A stretch of 64,000 nt of DNA from Pseudomonadota bacterium (GCA_018896025.1 JAHIND010000008.1:62001-126000); one strand, 5' to 3'. Counted from the first letter of the stretch, positions 17,376-25,873 are shown. Numbers and translations: made by a program. Notes: generated by a model not told the origin, from the letters alone.

Positions 17376-20093
17376 ATGAAGCGGGCCCCAACCATGAAAA
17401 AGCCCCCTGAAAACCACGCCAAGTCCCAGGAATTGCGCAAGCGGGCCGAGAATCGGCTGCGTGGCAACCCTCCCGACGACTCCGAGCTGCGGCCGGAAAA
17501 TTTCCCCGACGTCCTTCAGGAGTTGCGGGTCTACCAGGTGGAGTTGGAGATCCAAAACGAGGAGCTGCGCCGCACCCGGGAGGAGTTGGAAGAGTCCCGC
17601 GACCTGTACTTCGACCTCTACGATCTGGCCCCGGTGGGCTATCTCAACCTGGACGAACACGGCATCATCAGGCGGGCCAACCTCACCGCCGCGGCCATGC
17701 TGGGCAAGCCCCGCCATGAACTGGTCAAACGGGGCTTGAGCCGTTTTATCGATAAGGAGCATCATTCCCGGTTCGCGGCCTTCCGGAAAAGGGCGCTGGA
17801 AGAAGGCTCTGACCAGCACTGCGAACTGGCGATGATCCGGGCAGACGCCGAGCCATTCCATGCCTTACTGACAGTCATTCCCGATAACGACGCCGGAGGC
17901 AGGCTACAAGGTTTGCGCGCGGTGATTGTGGATATCACCGAGCGAAAGAACAGCGAGGCGGCCCTGGCCGAGAGCGAGGAGAAGTTCCGGCTGGCCTTTG
18001 AAAACGCCAGTGTCGGGGCGTGCTTGGTGAGCCTCGACGGTCACCTCCTGAAGGCCAACCAGCGCCTTTGTAATTTCTTCGGCTGCAGCGAACAAGAGCT
18101 TATAGGCAGGAGCGTGGACCAATTTTCCCACCGCGATGATGCGGAACTCAGCCCGGAGTTCATCCGCCGCAGCCTTACCGGAGAAGTCAGCGACGCTTTT
18201 TTTGAAAAACGCTACTTTCACAAGCAGGGCCACATCATCTACGGCCAGGTTTCTTCATCCCTGGTGCGTGATCCCCAGGGGAATCCTCTCTACTTCATCT
18301 CGCATGTCCAGGACATAACCGGCCGCAAGCTGGTGGAGCAACGGCAGGCGCTGAACGCCCAGGTGATGAAATATCTCAATGAGGCCTCGGGTGTTGATGC
18401 GCTGGTCCGGGATATTTTGTTGGCCGTTAAAAAGGAAACCGGCTTGGAGGCGGTGGGGATTCGTCTGAAAGATGGCGAGGATTACCCCTACTACACAACC
18501 AACGGTTTTTCCGATGACTTCGTGGAGTCTGAGCGTTACCTCTGCAGCCGAGATGATTCCGGCGAGTTGATAAGAGACGACCAGGGCAAGGTGTGCCTGG
18601 AGTGCATGTGCGGCAACGTCATCCGCGGACGGACGGATTCCCAACTGCCCTTCTTCACCGCCGGGGGAAGTTTCTGGACCAACTGCACCACCGATTTGCT
18701 GGCGAGCACCTCTGAAGTTGATCTCCAGGTAAGGACCCGCAACCGTTGCAATACAGAGGGATACGAATCGGTGGCCTTGATCCCGCTCCGCTCCAAGGGA
18801 GAAATAATCGGCTTATTGCAGTTGAACGATAGCCATAAAAACCGCTTTACTCTGGACCAGGTAGAGTTTTTTGAAGGGCTTGGATACAGCATCGGCGTCG
18901 CGATCGACCGATGGTTGGCCGAGAGAGAAAAATCCAGGCTGGCCGAACAGCTTCGCCAATCCCAGAAGATGGAGGCCGTGGGCACCCTGGCCGGGGGCAT
19001 TGCCCACGACTTCAACAACATCCTGGCGGCCATGATGGGCTACACTGAGCTTGCCCTGGATGATCTGGAGGGAACCGGCCCGGTGGTCGAGAAACTCTGC
19101 CAGGTGCTCATCGCCGGCAACCGGGCGGTGGAACTGGTGCGCCAGATATTGCATTTCAGCCGCATAGGAGAGCAGGAAGACCGCCCCCTGGACCTGCCTC
19201 CCCTGATAAGGGAGAGCCTGAAATTGCTCAGGGCTTCCCTGCCCGCCACCATTGAAATCCAGACGGACCTGCCAAAAGGCAAGTGCCAAGTCCAGGCCGA
19301 TCCGGTTCATATCCACCAGATAGTCATGAATCTGTGCACCAACGCCGCGCAGGCCATGGCGGAAGCGGGCGGGGTGCTGGCCATAGAGCTGTCCACGATT
19401 CACATGGACGAGGACACGGTCAAGACCTTCGCCACCCTCAAGGCTGGTAAATACCACAGGCTTACGGTAAGCGACAACGGCATAGGCATGACCAAGGGAG
19501 TCGTCGATCGGGTGTTCGAGCCCTTCTTCACCACCAAGGAAACCGGCAAGGGTACGGGCATGGGGATGGCGGTGGTGCATGGTATCGTCCGAGAACACGG
19601 GGGAGACATATCCATCTACAGCGAGCCTGGCCAGGGCACCACGGTCAATGTGTATCTGCCGGTGCTGGAGACGGAACTTGTCACTGATGAGACCGAAATA
19701 CACTTGCCGGTGGTGGGGGGGACGGAGCGAATCCTGCTGGTGGATGATGAGAAGGCCCTGGCGGAAATAGGCCTCAGGGCCTTGAAATACCTGGGTTATG
19801 CAGTCACCGCCTTTACCTCCAGCCGGGAGGCGTTGGAGAGGTTCAGGGCCGGGCCCGATGATTTTGACCTGGTTATAACCGACTACACCATGCCCGAGAT
19901 GACCGGAGCCAAGCTGTCCCAGAAAATATTGGCTCTGCGGCCGGACACGCCCATAATCATCTGCACCGGTTTCAGCCAGCAGCTTGATGATGAAAAGGCC
20001 AAGGCGCTTGGCATCCGTAAGTTGCTCATGAAACCATTGTCCAGGGGCACCCTCGCCCGGGCGGTGCGGGAGGCGTTGGATGGAAAAGATTGA
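17376..20093 (+). CDS. Hybrid sensor histidine kinase (PAS-PAS-GAF-HisKA-HATPase-REC)
   Basis: A 905-residue cytoplasmic kinase without transmembrane segments. The N-terminal helix carries VYQVELEIQNEELRRTREEL (about 49-68), then a PAS domain starting LYDLAPVGYLNLDEHG, a second PAS (about 195-320), a GAF domain (320-505) containing a cysteine set CSRD..CLECMCG..CTT that could bind metal or a redox cofactor, HisKA (GGIAHDFNNILAAMMGY), HATPase (NLCTNAAQAM, DNGIGM, GKGTGMGM), and a receiver (LVDDEKALAE, VITDYTMPEM, MKPLS). The catalytic core closely resembles that of the kinase at 1235-5890. It is probably a soluble redox or ligand sensor; its partner may be the PAS-LuxR protein encoded next. 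Confidence 0.9.
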   Translation: MKRAPTMKKPPENHAKSQELRKRAENRLRGNPPDDSELRPENFPDVLQELRVYQVELEIQNEELRRTREELEESRDLYFDLYDLAPVGYLNLDEHGIIRRANLTAAAMLGKPRHELVKRGLSRFIDKEHHSRFAAFRKRALEEGSDQHCELAMIRADAEPFHALLTVIPDNDAGGRLQGLRAVIVDITERKNSEAALAESEEKFRLAFENASVGACLVSLDGHLLKANQRLCNFFGCSEQELIGRSVDQFSHRDDAELSPEFIRRSLTGEVSDAFFEKRYFHKQGHIIYGQVSSSLVRDPQGNPLYFISHVQDITGRKLVEQRQALNAQVMKYLNEASGVDALVRDILLAVKKETGLEAVGIRLKDGEDYPYYTTNGFSDDFVESERYLCSRDDSGELIRDDQGKVCLECMCGNVIRGRTDSQLPFFTAGGSFWTNCTTDLLASTSEVDLQVRTRNRCNTEGYESVALIPLRSKGEIIGLLQLNDSHKNRFTLDQVEFFEGLGYSIGVAIDRWLAEREKSRLAEQLRQSQKMEAVGTLAGGIAHDFNNILAAMMGYTELALDDLEGTGPVVEKLCQVLIAGNRAVELVRQILHFSRIGEQEDRPLDLPPLIRESLKLLRASLPATIEIQTDLPKGKCQVQADPVHIHQIVMNLCTNAAQAMAEAGGVLAIELSTIHMDEDTVKTFATLKAGKYHRLTVSDNGIGMTKGVVDRVFEPFFTTKETGKGTGMGMAVVHGIVREHGGDISIYSEPGQGTTVNVYLPVLETELVTDETEIHLPVVGGTERILLVDDEKALAEIGLRALKYLGYAVTAFTSSREALERFRAGPDDFDLVITDYTMPEMTGAKLSQKILALRPDTPIIICTGFSQQLDDEKAKALGIRKLLMKPLSRGTLARAVREALDGKD

Positions 20094-20124
20094 GATTTAA
20101 AGCTCCAGGACCTCATTTGACGTT

Positions 20125-21657
20125 ATGGCGGGGCGACCCATGAACAAACCAAAGACAAGTTCCGCCAAATTCGAGCAACTACGCATCACGGCTGAGGAGT
20201 TGCTGCGGGACAAAGGACCTGCTTCCTCACAGGTCAACGGTCACGACCTTGCCCAACTCGTCCATGAGTTGGAAGTCCACCAGGCGGAGCTGGAAATTCA
20301 GAACGAGGAACTGCGCCTTACTCAAGCCAAACTCGAAGATGCCCGGGACCAGTATTTCGATCTTTATGACCAGGCTCCGGTGGGTTACCTCAGCACCGAC
20401 GCCAAGGGAAGAATTCTTCAAGCCAACCTGACCATAGCCAGCATGCTGGCCATGCCGCGCGGCAATCTGGTGGGGCGAAGCCTCTATCTCTGCGTGGCCC
20501 GAGACCACCACAAGACTTTGCTTGATCTCCTGAAGTCAGGGTCCGGAGACCGCGGCAAGCAGACCCTTGCCATAGAAATGATCCGGAAAGACGGCTCCCG
20601 ATTCCACGCCCAGGTGGAAAGCGCGACACAACTGGATGATGATGGCCTCCTCCTGCAATTCAGAATGGCCATTGTCGATGTAACCGAGCGCAAGAGAACT
20701 GAATACCGGCTAAGCCGGAGCGAAGAGCGTTACCGCCGCCTCTTAGAGACCATGCCGGACGGGGTCTTCACCCTATTGCCGGATGGGACCATTGGCTCTC
20801 TCAACCCGGCTTTTGAAAAAATCACCGGTTTCAATAGAGATGATTGGCTGGGGCGCAATTTTTGGGATTTGCTTCACCCTGATGACCTGGGTATGGCCAA
20901 GGAGGTAATACAGACCGCCCTGGCTGGGAAAGGAGGGATAGCCGAGGAAACAAGAATTCTATCCAGCACTGGCGGCTACCTGATTGTTTATTTCATTGTG
21001 GAGCCGGAATTTGAGGCTGGCAAAGTTACCGGTGTCTGGGCGGTGGGCCGCGACATCACCAGGCGCAAAAAGGCCGAGCGGGCCTTGCGTAAGTCGCGCG
21101 ACATCCTGGAAGCCGAGGTGCACAGGAGAACCCTAGAGCTGTCCCAGGCCAACCAGGCCCTGCGGGAGGGGCTGGAAAAGCGCAAAAAGGACGCCGCGGA
21201 GTTGCGTGAACAGAAGGTCGAACTGGAATTCAAGACCGTGGAATTGGAAGAGGCCAACACCGCCTTGCGGGTTTTGATGCGTCGAGGCGAAGAAGACAAG
21301 GAAGAGTTGGAAAACGCCATTACCCAGCAAACCCACCGGCTCCTTGTGCCTCGCCTGCAGGGGTTGCTGGAGTCGGGACTTGACCAGCACCAGCAAAAGG
21401 TGGTGAACCTGTTGGTTTCTCAACTGAGACAGATCACCTCCTCTTTTGCCCAGCGGCTGAACTCCCCTAAATTCGGCCTCACGCCTAGAGAGATCCAGGT
21501 GGCCATGATGATTCGCGAGGGCTTGGCATCCAAGGAAATCGCCGAGGTATTGAAAGTCTCGGGGGACACGGTTGCAACCTATAGACACCATATACGCCGT
21601 AAAATTGGGATATTAGGAGAAAAGGTCAGCTTGAGCGCCCATCTATCCGAACTCTAA
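20125..21657 (+). CDS. PAS-PAS-LuxR transcriptional regulator
   Basis: A 510-residue protein: N-terminal helix with HELEVHQAELEIQNEELRLT (about 48-67), PAS 1 (LYDQAPVGYLSTDAKGRILQ), PAS 2 (about 195-315), a long coiled coil (315-410) and a C-terminal LuxR/GerE helix-turn-helix (LTPREIQVAMMIREGLASKE, then VSGDTVATYRHHIRRKIGI). It has no receiver domain, so DNA binding is presumably controlled directly by the PAS modules or by contacts with the neighbouring kinase. The shared N-terminal module with the flanking genes indicates descent by duplication. ATG at 20125 or 20140 are both possible; neither has a strong SD. Confidence 0.85.
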   Translation: MAGRPMNKPKTSSAKFEQLRITAEELLRDKGPASSQVNGHDLAQLVHELEVHQAELEIQNEELRLTQAKLEDARDQYFDLYDQAPVGYLSTDAKGRILQANLTIASMLAMPRGNLVGRSLYLCVARDHHKTLLDLLKSGSGDRGKQTLAIEMIRKDGSRFHAQVESATQLDDDGLLLQFRMAIVDVTERKRTEYRLSRSEERYRRLLETMPDGVFTLLPDGTIGSLNPAFEKITGFNRDDWLGRNFWDLLHPDDLGMAKEVIQTALAGKGGIAEETRILSSTGGYLIVYFIVEPEFEAGKVTGVWAVGRDITRRKKAERALRKSRDILEAEVHRRTLELSQANQALREGLEKRKKDAAELREQKVELEFKTVELEEANTALRVLMRRGEEDKEELENAITQQTHRLLVPRLQGLLESGLDQHQQKVVNLLVSQLRQITSSFAQRLNSPKFGLTPREIQVAMMIREGLASKEIAEVLKVSGDTVATYRHHIRRKIGILGEKVSLSAHLSEL

Positions 21658-21907
21658 TAATGGTGAGTTAATATAGCCATTATTTCAACTATCTCTCATC
21701 TGTGCGTTTCCAGGATTTCAAGGGATAATTTAATAAAGACGCGGCGGACACCGCTTGCTACCACTTGCCGCTCGTGGCCAAGCTTCGGCCAACCTCGCCA
21801 AGGCAAGCCTAGCGACCACTGCGAAATGACATTCCGTCGGGGGACAAGTTCGACGGCCCGATGGTCTTGTTCGGTCCGCTTCACACCTAAAAAGGAAAGG
21901 AGGACCC

Positions 21908-22315
21908 GTGGCCAGGATTCTCCTAGTTGCCAGCTACGAATGGTCTCGCAGTTACCACGCCTACCAGCTCGCCGATAGGGAGCATTTGGTAAGGAGCACC
22001 GACTTCACGCCTCACTTGGCAGAAGTGGCGACCTCTTTCCGGCCTGATGTGATTGTGGCCCATATTACTGATGAACACGCACCGGCTGATCTGTTTTGGC
22101 AAACCGTCAAGAAATTGCGGGAACCTCGTCCCGCGGTGGTTTTCAGTACGGATGCCAACAACTGGGGAGCGGTGCATGTCTCTCCATACGGCGGCTACGC
22201 GATGGAAAGCCCCAAGCCGGAAACACTGACCAAAATCGTAGAGAACGTCTTGTACCGCCAGGGGTTGGAGAATCCACCGGTGGTTCCAGGCAGCCAACGT
22301 CCCATGAAGGGTTGA
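21908..22315 (+). CDS. Receiver-like (flavodoxin-fold) protein without phospho-acceptor
   Basis: A 135-residue protein starting at GTG with an excellent AAAGGAGG seven bases upstream. The pattern ARILLVASYEW (strand 1), RPDVIVAHITDE (strand 3), RPAVVFST (strand 4) and a final helix (KPETLTKIVENVLY) looks like a CheY-type receiver, but the acidic pair after strand 1 is missing and the acceptor Asp at the end of strand 3 is replaced in VAHITDE. So it is probably an unphosphorylated receiver-like partner. Function unknown; encoded between PAS-LuxR and PAS-only genes. The 250 bases before it (21658-21907) hold no recognisable gene or strong promoter. Confidence 0.6.
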   Translation: MARILLVASYEWSRSYHAYQLADREHLVRSTDFTPHLAEVATSFRPDVIVAHITDEHAPADLFWQTVKKLREPRPAVVFSTDANNWGAVHVSPYGGYAMESPKPETLTKIVENVLYRQGLENPPVVPGSQRPMKG

Positions 22316-22376
22316 AATATCAGTTGAGGTGCCGCGCCATAAAAGGTGATGCCCAAGCAGAAGGCGTGAGAATGTT

Positions 22377-23324
22377 GTGAAGACATCGAGAAACTCCGCC
22401 GAATTTGCAGAACTGCGGAAACACACTGCAAAACTGTTGCTGTTGCAAAAGGCGACGGAAGGCGCCTCACTAAAAAGAAGCCCTTTGGATCTTATCGAGG
22501 ATCTGGAGGCTTTTCAGAACGAGATTGAAACCCAAAACGAACAACTGCGTCAGTCCCAGGCCGAATTAGCCGCAGCCAAAGACAAGTATCAAAATTTGTT
22601 CGAATTGGCGCCAGTGGGCTTCATATCCCTGGAGCAAAATGGCGCCATTAGCGAGGTCAATCTAACGGGTGCGGCCATGTTGGGTCGGGAGCGCCGCCAT
22701 TTGATCGGGGTCAGCATTTTTCAATTTGCCTCAAACGAGCACCAGCTTGCGTTGCATGACTGCCTCAAATCCACGGGGAATACCGGGAAAAAGCGCGCGT
22801 GCGAAATGGAACTCAGGCCAAAACAAGGAGCCCCCCGCTTCCTGCATGTGGAATGCATGGCCCAGCTTGATCAGTGGAAAAGGCCCGCAGAATACCGCCT
22901 GGTCATGCTGGAGATCACCGAACGCAAGGAATCCGAGGCAAGGGCCACGCAAAGGAATGAACAATACCGGGCGCTGGTGGAAACCATAACCGACTGGTTT
23001 TGGGAGGTTGACCAGGACGGCAGATACCTGCATGTCAGCACCAAAGTCAAATATTTCCTGGGCTATGATCCGGAAGAGATCGTTGGCAAAACTCTATTTG
23101 ATCTTATGCCTCCCGCTGAAGCCGATCGGGTCAGACCCCTGTTTCGCATGGCCTTGGACAATCAGGAACCCATACTGCATTTGGAAGGCACCTATCTCCA
23201 CAAGGGAGGGGGGCGGGTTGTTTTGGAAACCAACGGAGCCCCTGTCATTGATGGCCAAGGAAGATGTGTCGGATTTCGAGGAATGTTTGCTCTAAGGCCC
23301 TTTAATAGACAAGCCTCGGTTTAG
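22377..23324 (+). CDS. PAS-PAS sensor protein lacking an output domain
   Basis: A 315-residue protein with the N-terminal helix EDLEAFQNEIETQNEQLRQS (about 42-61), a PAS domain (LFELAPVGFISLEQNGAISE) and a second PAS (NEQYRALVETITDWFWEVDQ onward). It ends abruptly after GFRGMFALRPF, where a PAS C-cap (RDITERK-like) and an output domain would be expected. An IS3 remnant begins about 100 bases downstream, so it may be the truncated stump of a longer kinase or regulator. Start is GTG at 22377 with no convincing SD. It is homologous at the N-terminus to the two larger proteins upstream. Confidence 0.7.
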   Translation: MKTSRNSAEFAELRKHTAKLLLLQKATEGASLKRSPLDLIEDLEAFQNEIETQNEQLRQSQAELAAAKDKYQNLFELAPVGFISLEQNGAISEVNLTGAAMLGRERRHLIGVSIFQFASNEHQLALHDCLKSTGNTGKKRACEMELRPKQGAPRFLHVECMAQLDQWKRPAEYRLVMLEITERKESEARATQRNEQYRALVETITDWFWEVDQDGRYLHVSTKVKYFLGYDPEEIVGKTLFDLMPPAEADRVRPLFRMALDNQEPILHLEGTYLHKGGGRVVLETNGAPVIDGQGRCVGFRGMFALRPFNRQASV

Positions 23325-23449
23325 CTATGGAGCAAAAACGCTCACAAAAAGCCTCAAAAGGATTGAACCAGAAGAAAGGCGGCATACGCCGGATACCTCT
23401 AAGTTAGAACTTGCCCCACTGATCTTCCCCCGTTTTTGTGGTGACGTAG

Positions 23450-23748
23450 TTAAGCAGCCATTTTGATCATCTCATACTGGGCCGGGGTCATGTACCCCAG
23501 GCCCGAATGTCTGCGGCTGTGGTTGTAGAAGACCTCGATGTACTCAAAGATAGCGGCCTTGGCCTGCGTCCGGGTTTGATAGTCCCGGTGATTCACCAAT
23601 TCAGTTTTGAGGGTGTGGAACCATCTCTCCATGGGGGCATTATCCCAGCAATCGCCTTTGCGGCTCATGCTGCATATCATGCCGTGGGAGCGTAGCGCCC
23701 GCTGATAGTCCCCGCAGGCATACTGGCTGCCCCGGTCCGTGTTCGGTA
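23450..23748 (-). pseudogene. IS3-family transposase (OrfB), C-terminal remnant
   Basis: Minus-strand codons from about 23748 down to the TAA at 23450 encode the end of an IS3/IS150-group DDE integrase: TDRGSQY (with the second catalytic Asp), DCWDNAPMERWFHTLKTE (catalytic Glu region), FYNHSRRHSGLGYMTPAQYE. The first catalytic Asp and all of OrfA are absent, and upstream residues have no similarity, so the copy is broken at about 23750. The stretch 23325-23449, including its presumed terminal region, shows no gene. Confidence 0.85.
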
Positions 23749-23758
23749 GTCGCCTTGA

Positions 23759-23902
23759 ACTTTTTCTTCTGCTTTGCCCGGCGGCCGGCACGCCAGCTAT
23801 GCACACATCAGACGCTATGCCGAGGCTAACACCCAGGCAAAGACCGGGGGCGGCTACGTGGCCGTGAGCGAGGCGGAAGAGGGGCCGGAGGCGGAAAAGT
23901 AG
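23759..23902 (+). pseudogene. 3' tail of an unidentified gene, possibly an integrase
   Basis: A plus-strand frame open from 23759 (after a TGA at 23756) to TAG at 23902 has codon use like real genes here; its C-terminus reads SYAHIRRYAEANTQAK and ends with an acidic stretch. It has no start and abuts the IS remnant, so it is a truncated gene end. It is followed by direct repeats, an intrinsic terminator and tRNA-Val, the usual setting of a tRNA-targeting integrase gene, but no tyrosine-recombinase motif is visible in the short tail. Confidence 0.35.
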
Positions 23903-23912
23903 GGTGGCGGCA

Positions 23913-23932
23913 TTGGTAAGGATTTGGTAAGG
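23913..23932 (+). repeat. Tandem direct repeat TTGGTAAGG
   Basis: TTGGTAAGG occurs at 23913-23921 and 23924-23932, an 11-base period. Short direct repeats between an integrase end and a tRNA 3' end often are arm-type integrase sites; here this is inference only. Confidence 0.4.
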
Positions 23933-23944
23933 CCTGAAAAGCAC

Positions 23945-23987
23945 AACAGGCGGTTAGCATGGGTTGCTAACCGCCTGTTTTTATTTT
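23945..23987 (+). terminator. Intrinsic terminator (plus strand), 14-bp stem
   Basis: AACAGGCGGTTAGC (23945-23958) and its perfect complement (23966-23979) enclose a 7-base loop and are followed by a T-rich tract up to the tRNA end. It would stop transcription from the truncated plus-strand gene before it runs antisense into tRNA-Val. Read on the minus strand, it lies just after the tRNA 3' end, with only a short TTTT, so it may also help end that transcript. Confidence 0.8.
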
Positions 23988-24062
23988 TGGTAGGCCAGAG
24001 GGGATTTGAACCCCTGACTTCCACCGTGTGAGGATGGCACTCTCCCGCTGAGTTACTGGCCT
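23988..24062 (-). tRNA. tRNA-Val (anticodon CAC), CCA encoded
   Basis: A 75-base cloverleaf on the minus strand: acceptor AGGCCAG/CTGGCCT, discriminator A and encoded CCA, D stem ACTC/GAGT, anticodon stem CCATC/GGTGG with loop CTCACAC (anticodon CAC, reading GTG), T stem AGGGG/CCCCT with TTCAAAT loop. Its first base directly follows the TAA stop of rluB, so it has no room for its own promoter except inside rluB and is probably processed from the operon transcript. Confidence 0.95.
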
Positions 24063-24899
24063 TTAGTCTCGTATGCGGCGGGGGCTTTGCTTGCGCTTGC
24101 GGCCCCCGGCTTGCTCGGCTTTGCCGTGCGGAGTTTTTTGTACACCATCGTCGCTGGGTTTGCAAGCTTCCTTAAGCCCTGCCGCTTCTCTAAGGGCAAA
24201 AATTTCGCTCTTGCGCAGACGACGGGCCTCTCCCAGGGGCAGATCGCCCAGGCGCAGGGGCCCGATGCCCACCCGGACCAGGCGCTGCACCCGGTGTCCC
24301 ACCTCCACGCACATGCGCCTGATCTCGCGCTTTCTGCCCTCGGTGAGCAGAAAGCTCAGCTTGCTGCCGTTTTTGCCCGAGGACTTGATGCCCACCTTGG
24401 CCGGGGCGGTCTTGCCGCCCTCGATCTCCACCCCGTTGCGCAGGCGCTGCAACACCGCCGGGCCGGGCCGCCCGTCCACCCACACCAAATAGCGCTTGGA
24501 CACCTGGTGGCTGGGGTGGGTGAGCCGCTGGAACAGCTCGCCGTCGTTGGTCATGAGCAGCAGGCCCTCGCTGTCGTAGTCCAGCCGCCCCACCGGGTAG
24601 AGGCGTCCCGCCGCCTCCGGGGGCAGCAGGCTGAGCACCGTGCGTCGTCCCTGGGGGTCGCTCACCGTGCTAACCACGCCGGAAGGTTTGTGGACCATCC
24701 AGTATTCCTTGTGCTCAGGAGGAGGCAGGGGCCTGCCGTCGATGGTGATCTTCTGGGCGGCCGGGTCGGCAGAGTCGCCCGGCTGGTTCATCACCTTGCC
24801 GTCCACCGCCACCCGTCCGGCGGCGATCATTTCCTCGGCCGCCCGGCGGCTGGCCACTCCGGCCAGGGCCAGAATTTTGTGTAGGCGAAGTTTAGGCAT
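24063..24899 (-). CDS. rluB: 23S rRNA pseudouridine synthase, RluB/RsuA family
   Basis: A 278-residue enzyme: S4-like RNA-binding domain (LRLHKILALAGVASRRAAEE, residues 4-60), then the RsuA/RluB catalytic domain with PVGRLDYDSEGLLLMTNDG (catalytic Asp), WVDGRP and EGRKREIRRMCVEVGH. The family isomerises U2605 of 23S rRNA or nearby sites in E. coli. A basic, low-complexity tail (last about 40 residues) is typical of RluB. Gene order scpA-scpB-rluB is widely conserved. Start is ATG at 24899, 5 bases after scpB. The stop codon abuts tRNA-Val. Confidence 0.92.
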   Translation of the reverse strand: MPKLRLHKILALAGVASRRAAEEMIAAGRVAVDGKVMNQPGDSADPAAQKITIDGRPLPPPEHKEYWMVHKPSGVVSTVSDPQGRRTVLSLLPPEAAGRLYPVGRLDYDSEGLLLMTNDGELFQRLTHPSHQVSKRYLVWVDGRPGPAVLQRLRNGVEIEGGKTAPAKVGIKSSGKNGSKLSFLLTEGRKREIRRMCVEVGHRVQRLVRVGIGPLRLGDLPLGEARRLRKSEIFALREAAGLKEACKPSDDGVQKTPHGKAEQAGGRKRKQSPRRIRD

Positions 24900-24904
24900 A
24901 GACC

Positions 24905-25873
24905 TCAGTCTTGCTCTGGAGCGGTTTTGGGCGGCGCCTCGACGGCGTCTTGCGGCTCGGACTCGGGTAACGGTCCGGGCTCCGGTTCGGGCTCGGCTTC
25001 CGGCTCGGGTTCCGGGTCGCTCTTTTCTTCCTGGGGGGCGTCGGCTGCCTGTTCGGTCAGCTGGTCCGCCGGAGTCTCCCCGGTTTCGGCGCTCTGGGGC
25101 GCTTCGGGCTCGGAGTCCTCTTCTTGGCCGGGGGAGGGCTGGGTCTCATCCGGTTCGCCCGCCTCGGTCTCGGCGGCCTCGCCGTCTTCCTCGGGCACCG
25201 CGTCCCATTCGTCGTCCTCGCCCTCGCCATCCTCGGCCTCTTCCAGGGGAGGCAGGCCGCCCTCCACGGGGATCAGGTCGTCCAGGCTGAGGGAGCGGGG
25301 CTCGCCCAAGGGCAACTCGCCGTCCTGGTCCGCGGGAGAATCCTGGGCGATGCCGGCCAGTTTCTCCAACTCATCCAGGGTGGGCAGTTCGCTCAGGTCC
25401 TTGAGGTCGAACACCTCCAAAAAGCGGCGGGTGGTGCTGTAGATCAAGGGCCGCCCCGGCAGGTCCTGGCGTCCGGCCACTCGCACCAGGTTCTTTTCCA
25501 TGAGGGTGCGCAGGATGCCTCCCACCTCCACCCCCCGGATGCGCTCGATCTCGGCCTTGAGCACCGGTTGCTTGTAGGCCACCACCGACAGGGTCTCCAG
25601 GGCGGCCTTGGAAAGGCGGGTGACCTGCTGCTTCTTGAGCTTGCGCAGCCAGAAGGCCATTTCCTTGCGGGTGCGGAACACCCACCCCCCGGCCACCTGC
25701 ACGATCTCCATGGCCCGCTCGGAGTTGCTGTATTCCTCTTCCAACTCGGCGATAGCCTGCTTGACCGCGTCGCGCTGGTTGTCCTCCAGCACCTGGCATA
25801 GCTGAGCCAGGTTCAAGGGGGTTTCCGAGACGAACAACAGGGCCTCGATTATCCTTTTCAAATCGCGGCTCAA
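24905..25873 (-). CDS. scpB: Segregation and condensation protein ScpB with long acidic tail
   Basis: A 322-residue kleisin partner: two winged-helix domains in residues 1-175 (IIEALLFVSETPLNLAQL, VTRLSKAALETLSVVAYKQP, IERIRGVEVGGILRTLMEK, GRPLIYSTTRRFLEVF). With ScpA it binds the SMC ATPase and compacts the chromosome. The usual length is 170-200; here about 135 extra C-terminal residues are almost entirely Glu, Asp, Pro, Ala, Gly and Gln, predicted disordered and strongly acidic. Its first codon overlaps the scpA stop by 4 bases. No smc gene is in the window. Confidence 0.92.
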   Translation of the reverse strand: MSRDLKRIIEALLFVSETPLNLAQLCQVLEDNQRDAVKQAIAELEEEYSNSERAMEIVQVAGGWVFRTRKEMAFWLRKLKKQQVTRLSKAALETLSVVAYKQPVLKAEIERIRGVEVGGILRTLMEKNLVRVAGRQDLPGRPLIYSTTRRFLEVFDLKDLSELPTLDELEKLAGIAQDSPADQDGELPLGEPRSLSLDDLIPVEGGLPPLEEAEDGEGEDDEWDAVPEEDGEAAETEAGEPDETQPSPGQEEDSEPEAPQSAETGETPADQLTEQAADAPQEEKSDPEPEPEAEPEPEPGPLPESEPQDAVEAPPKTAPEQD

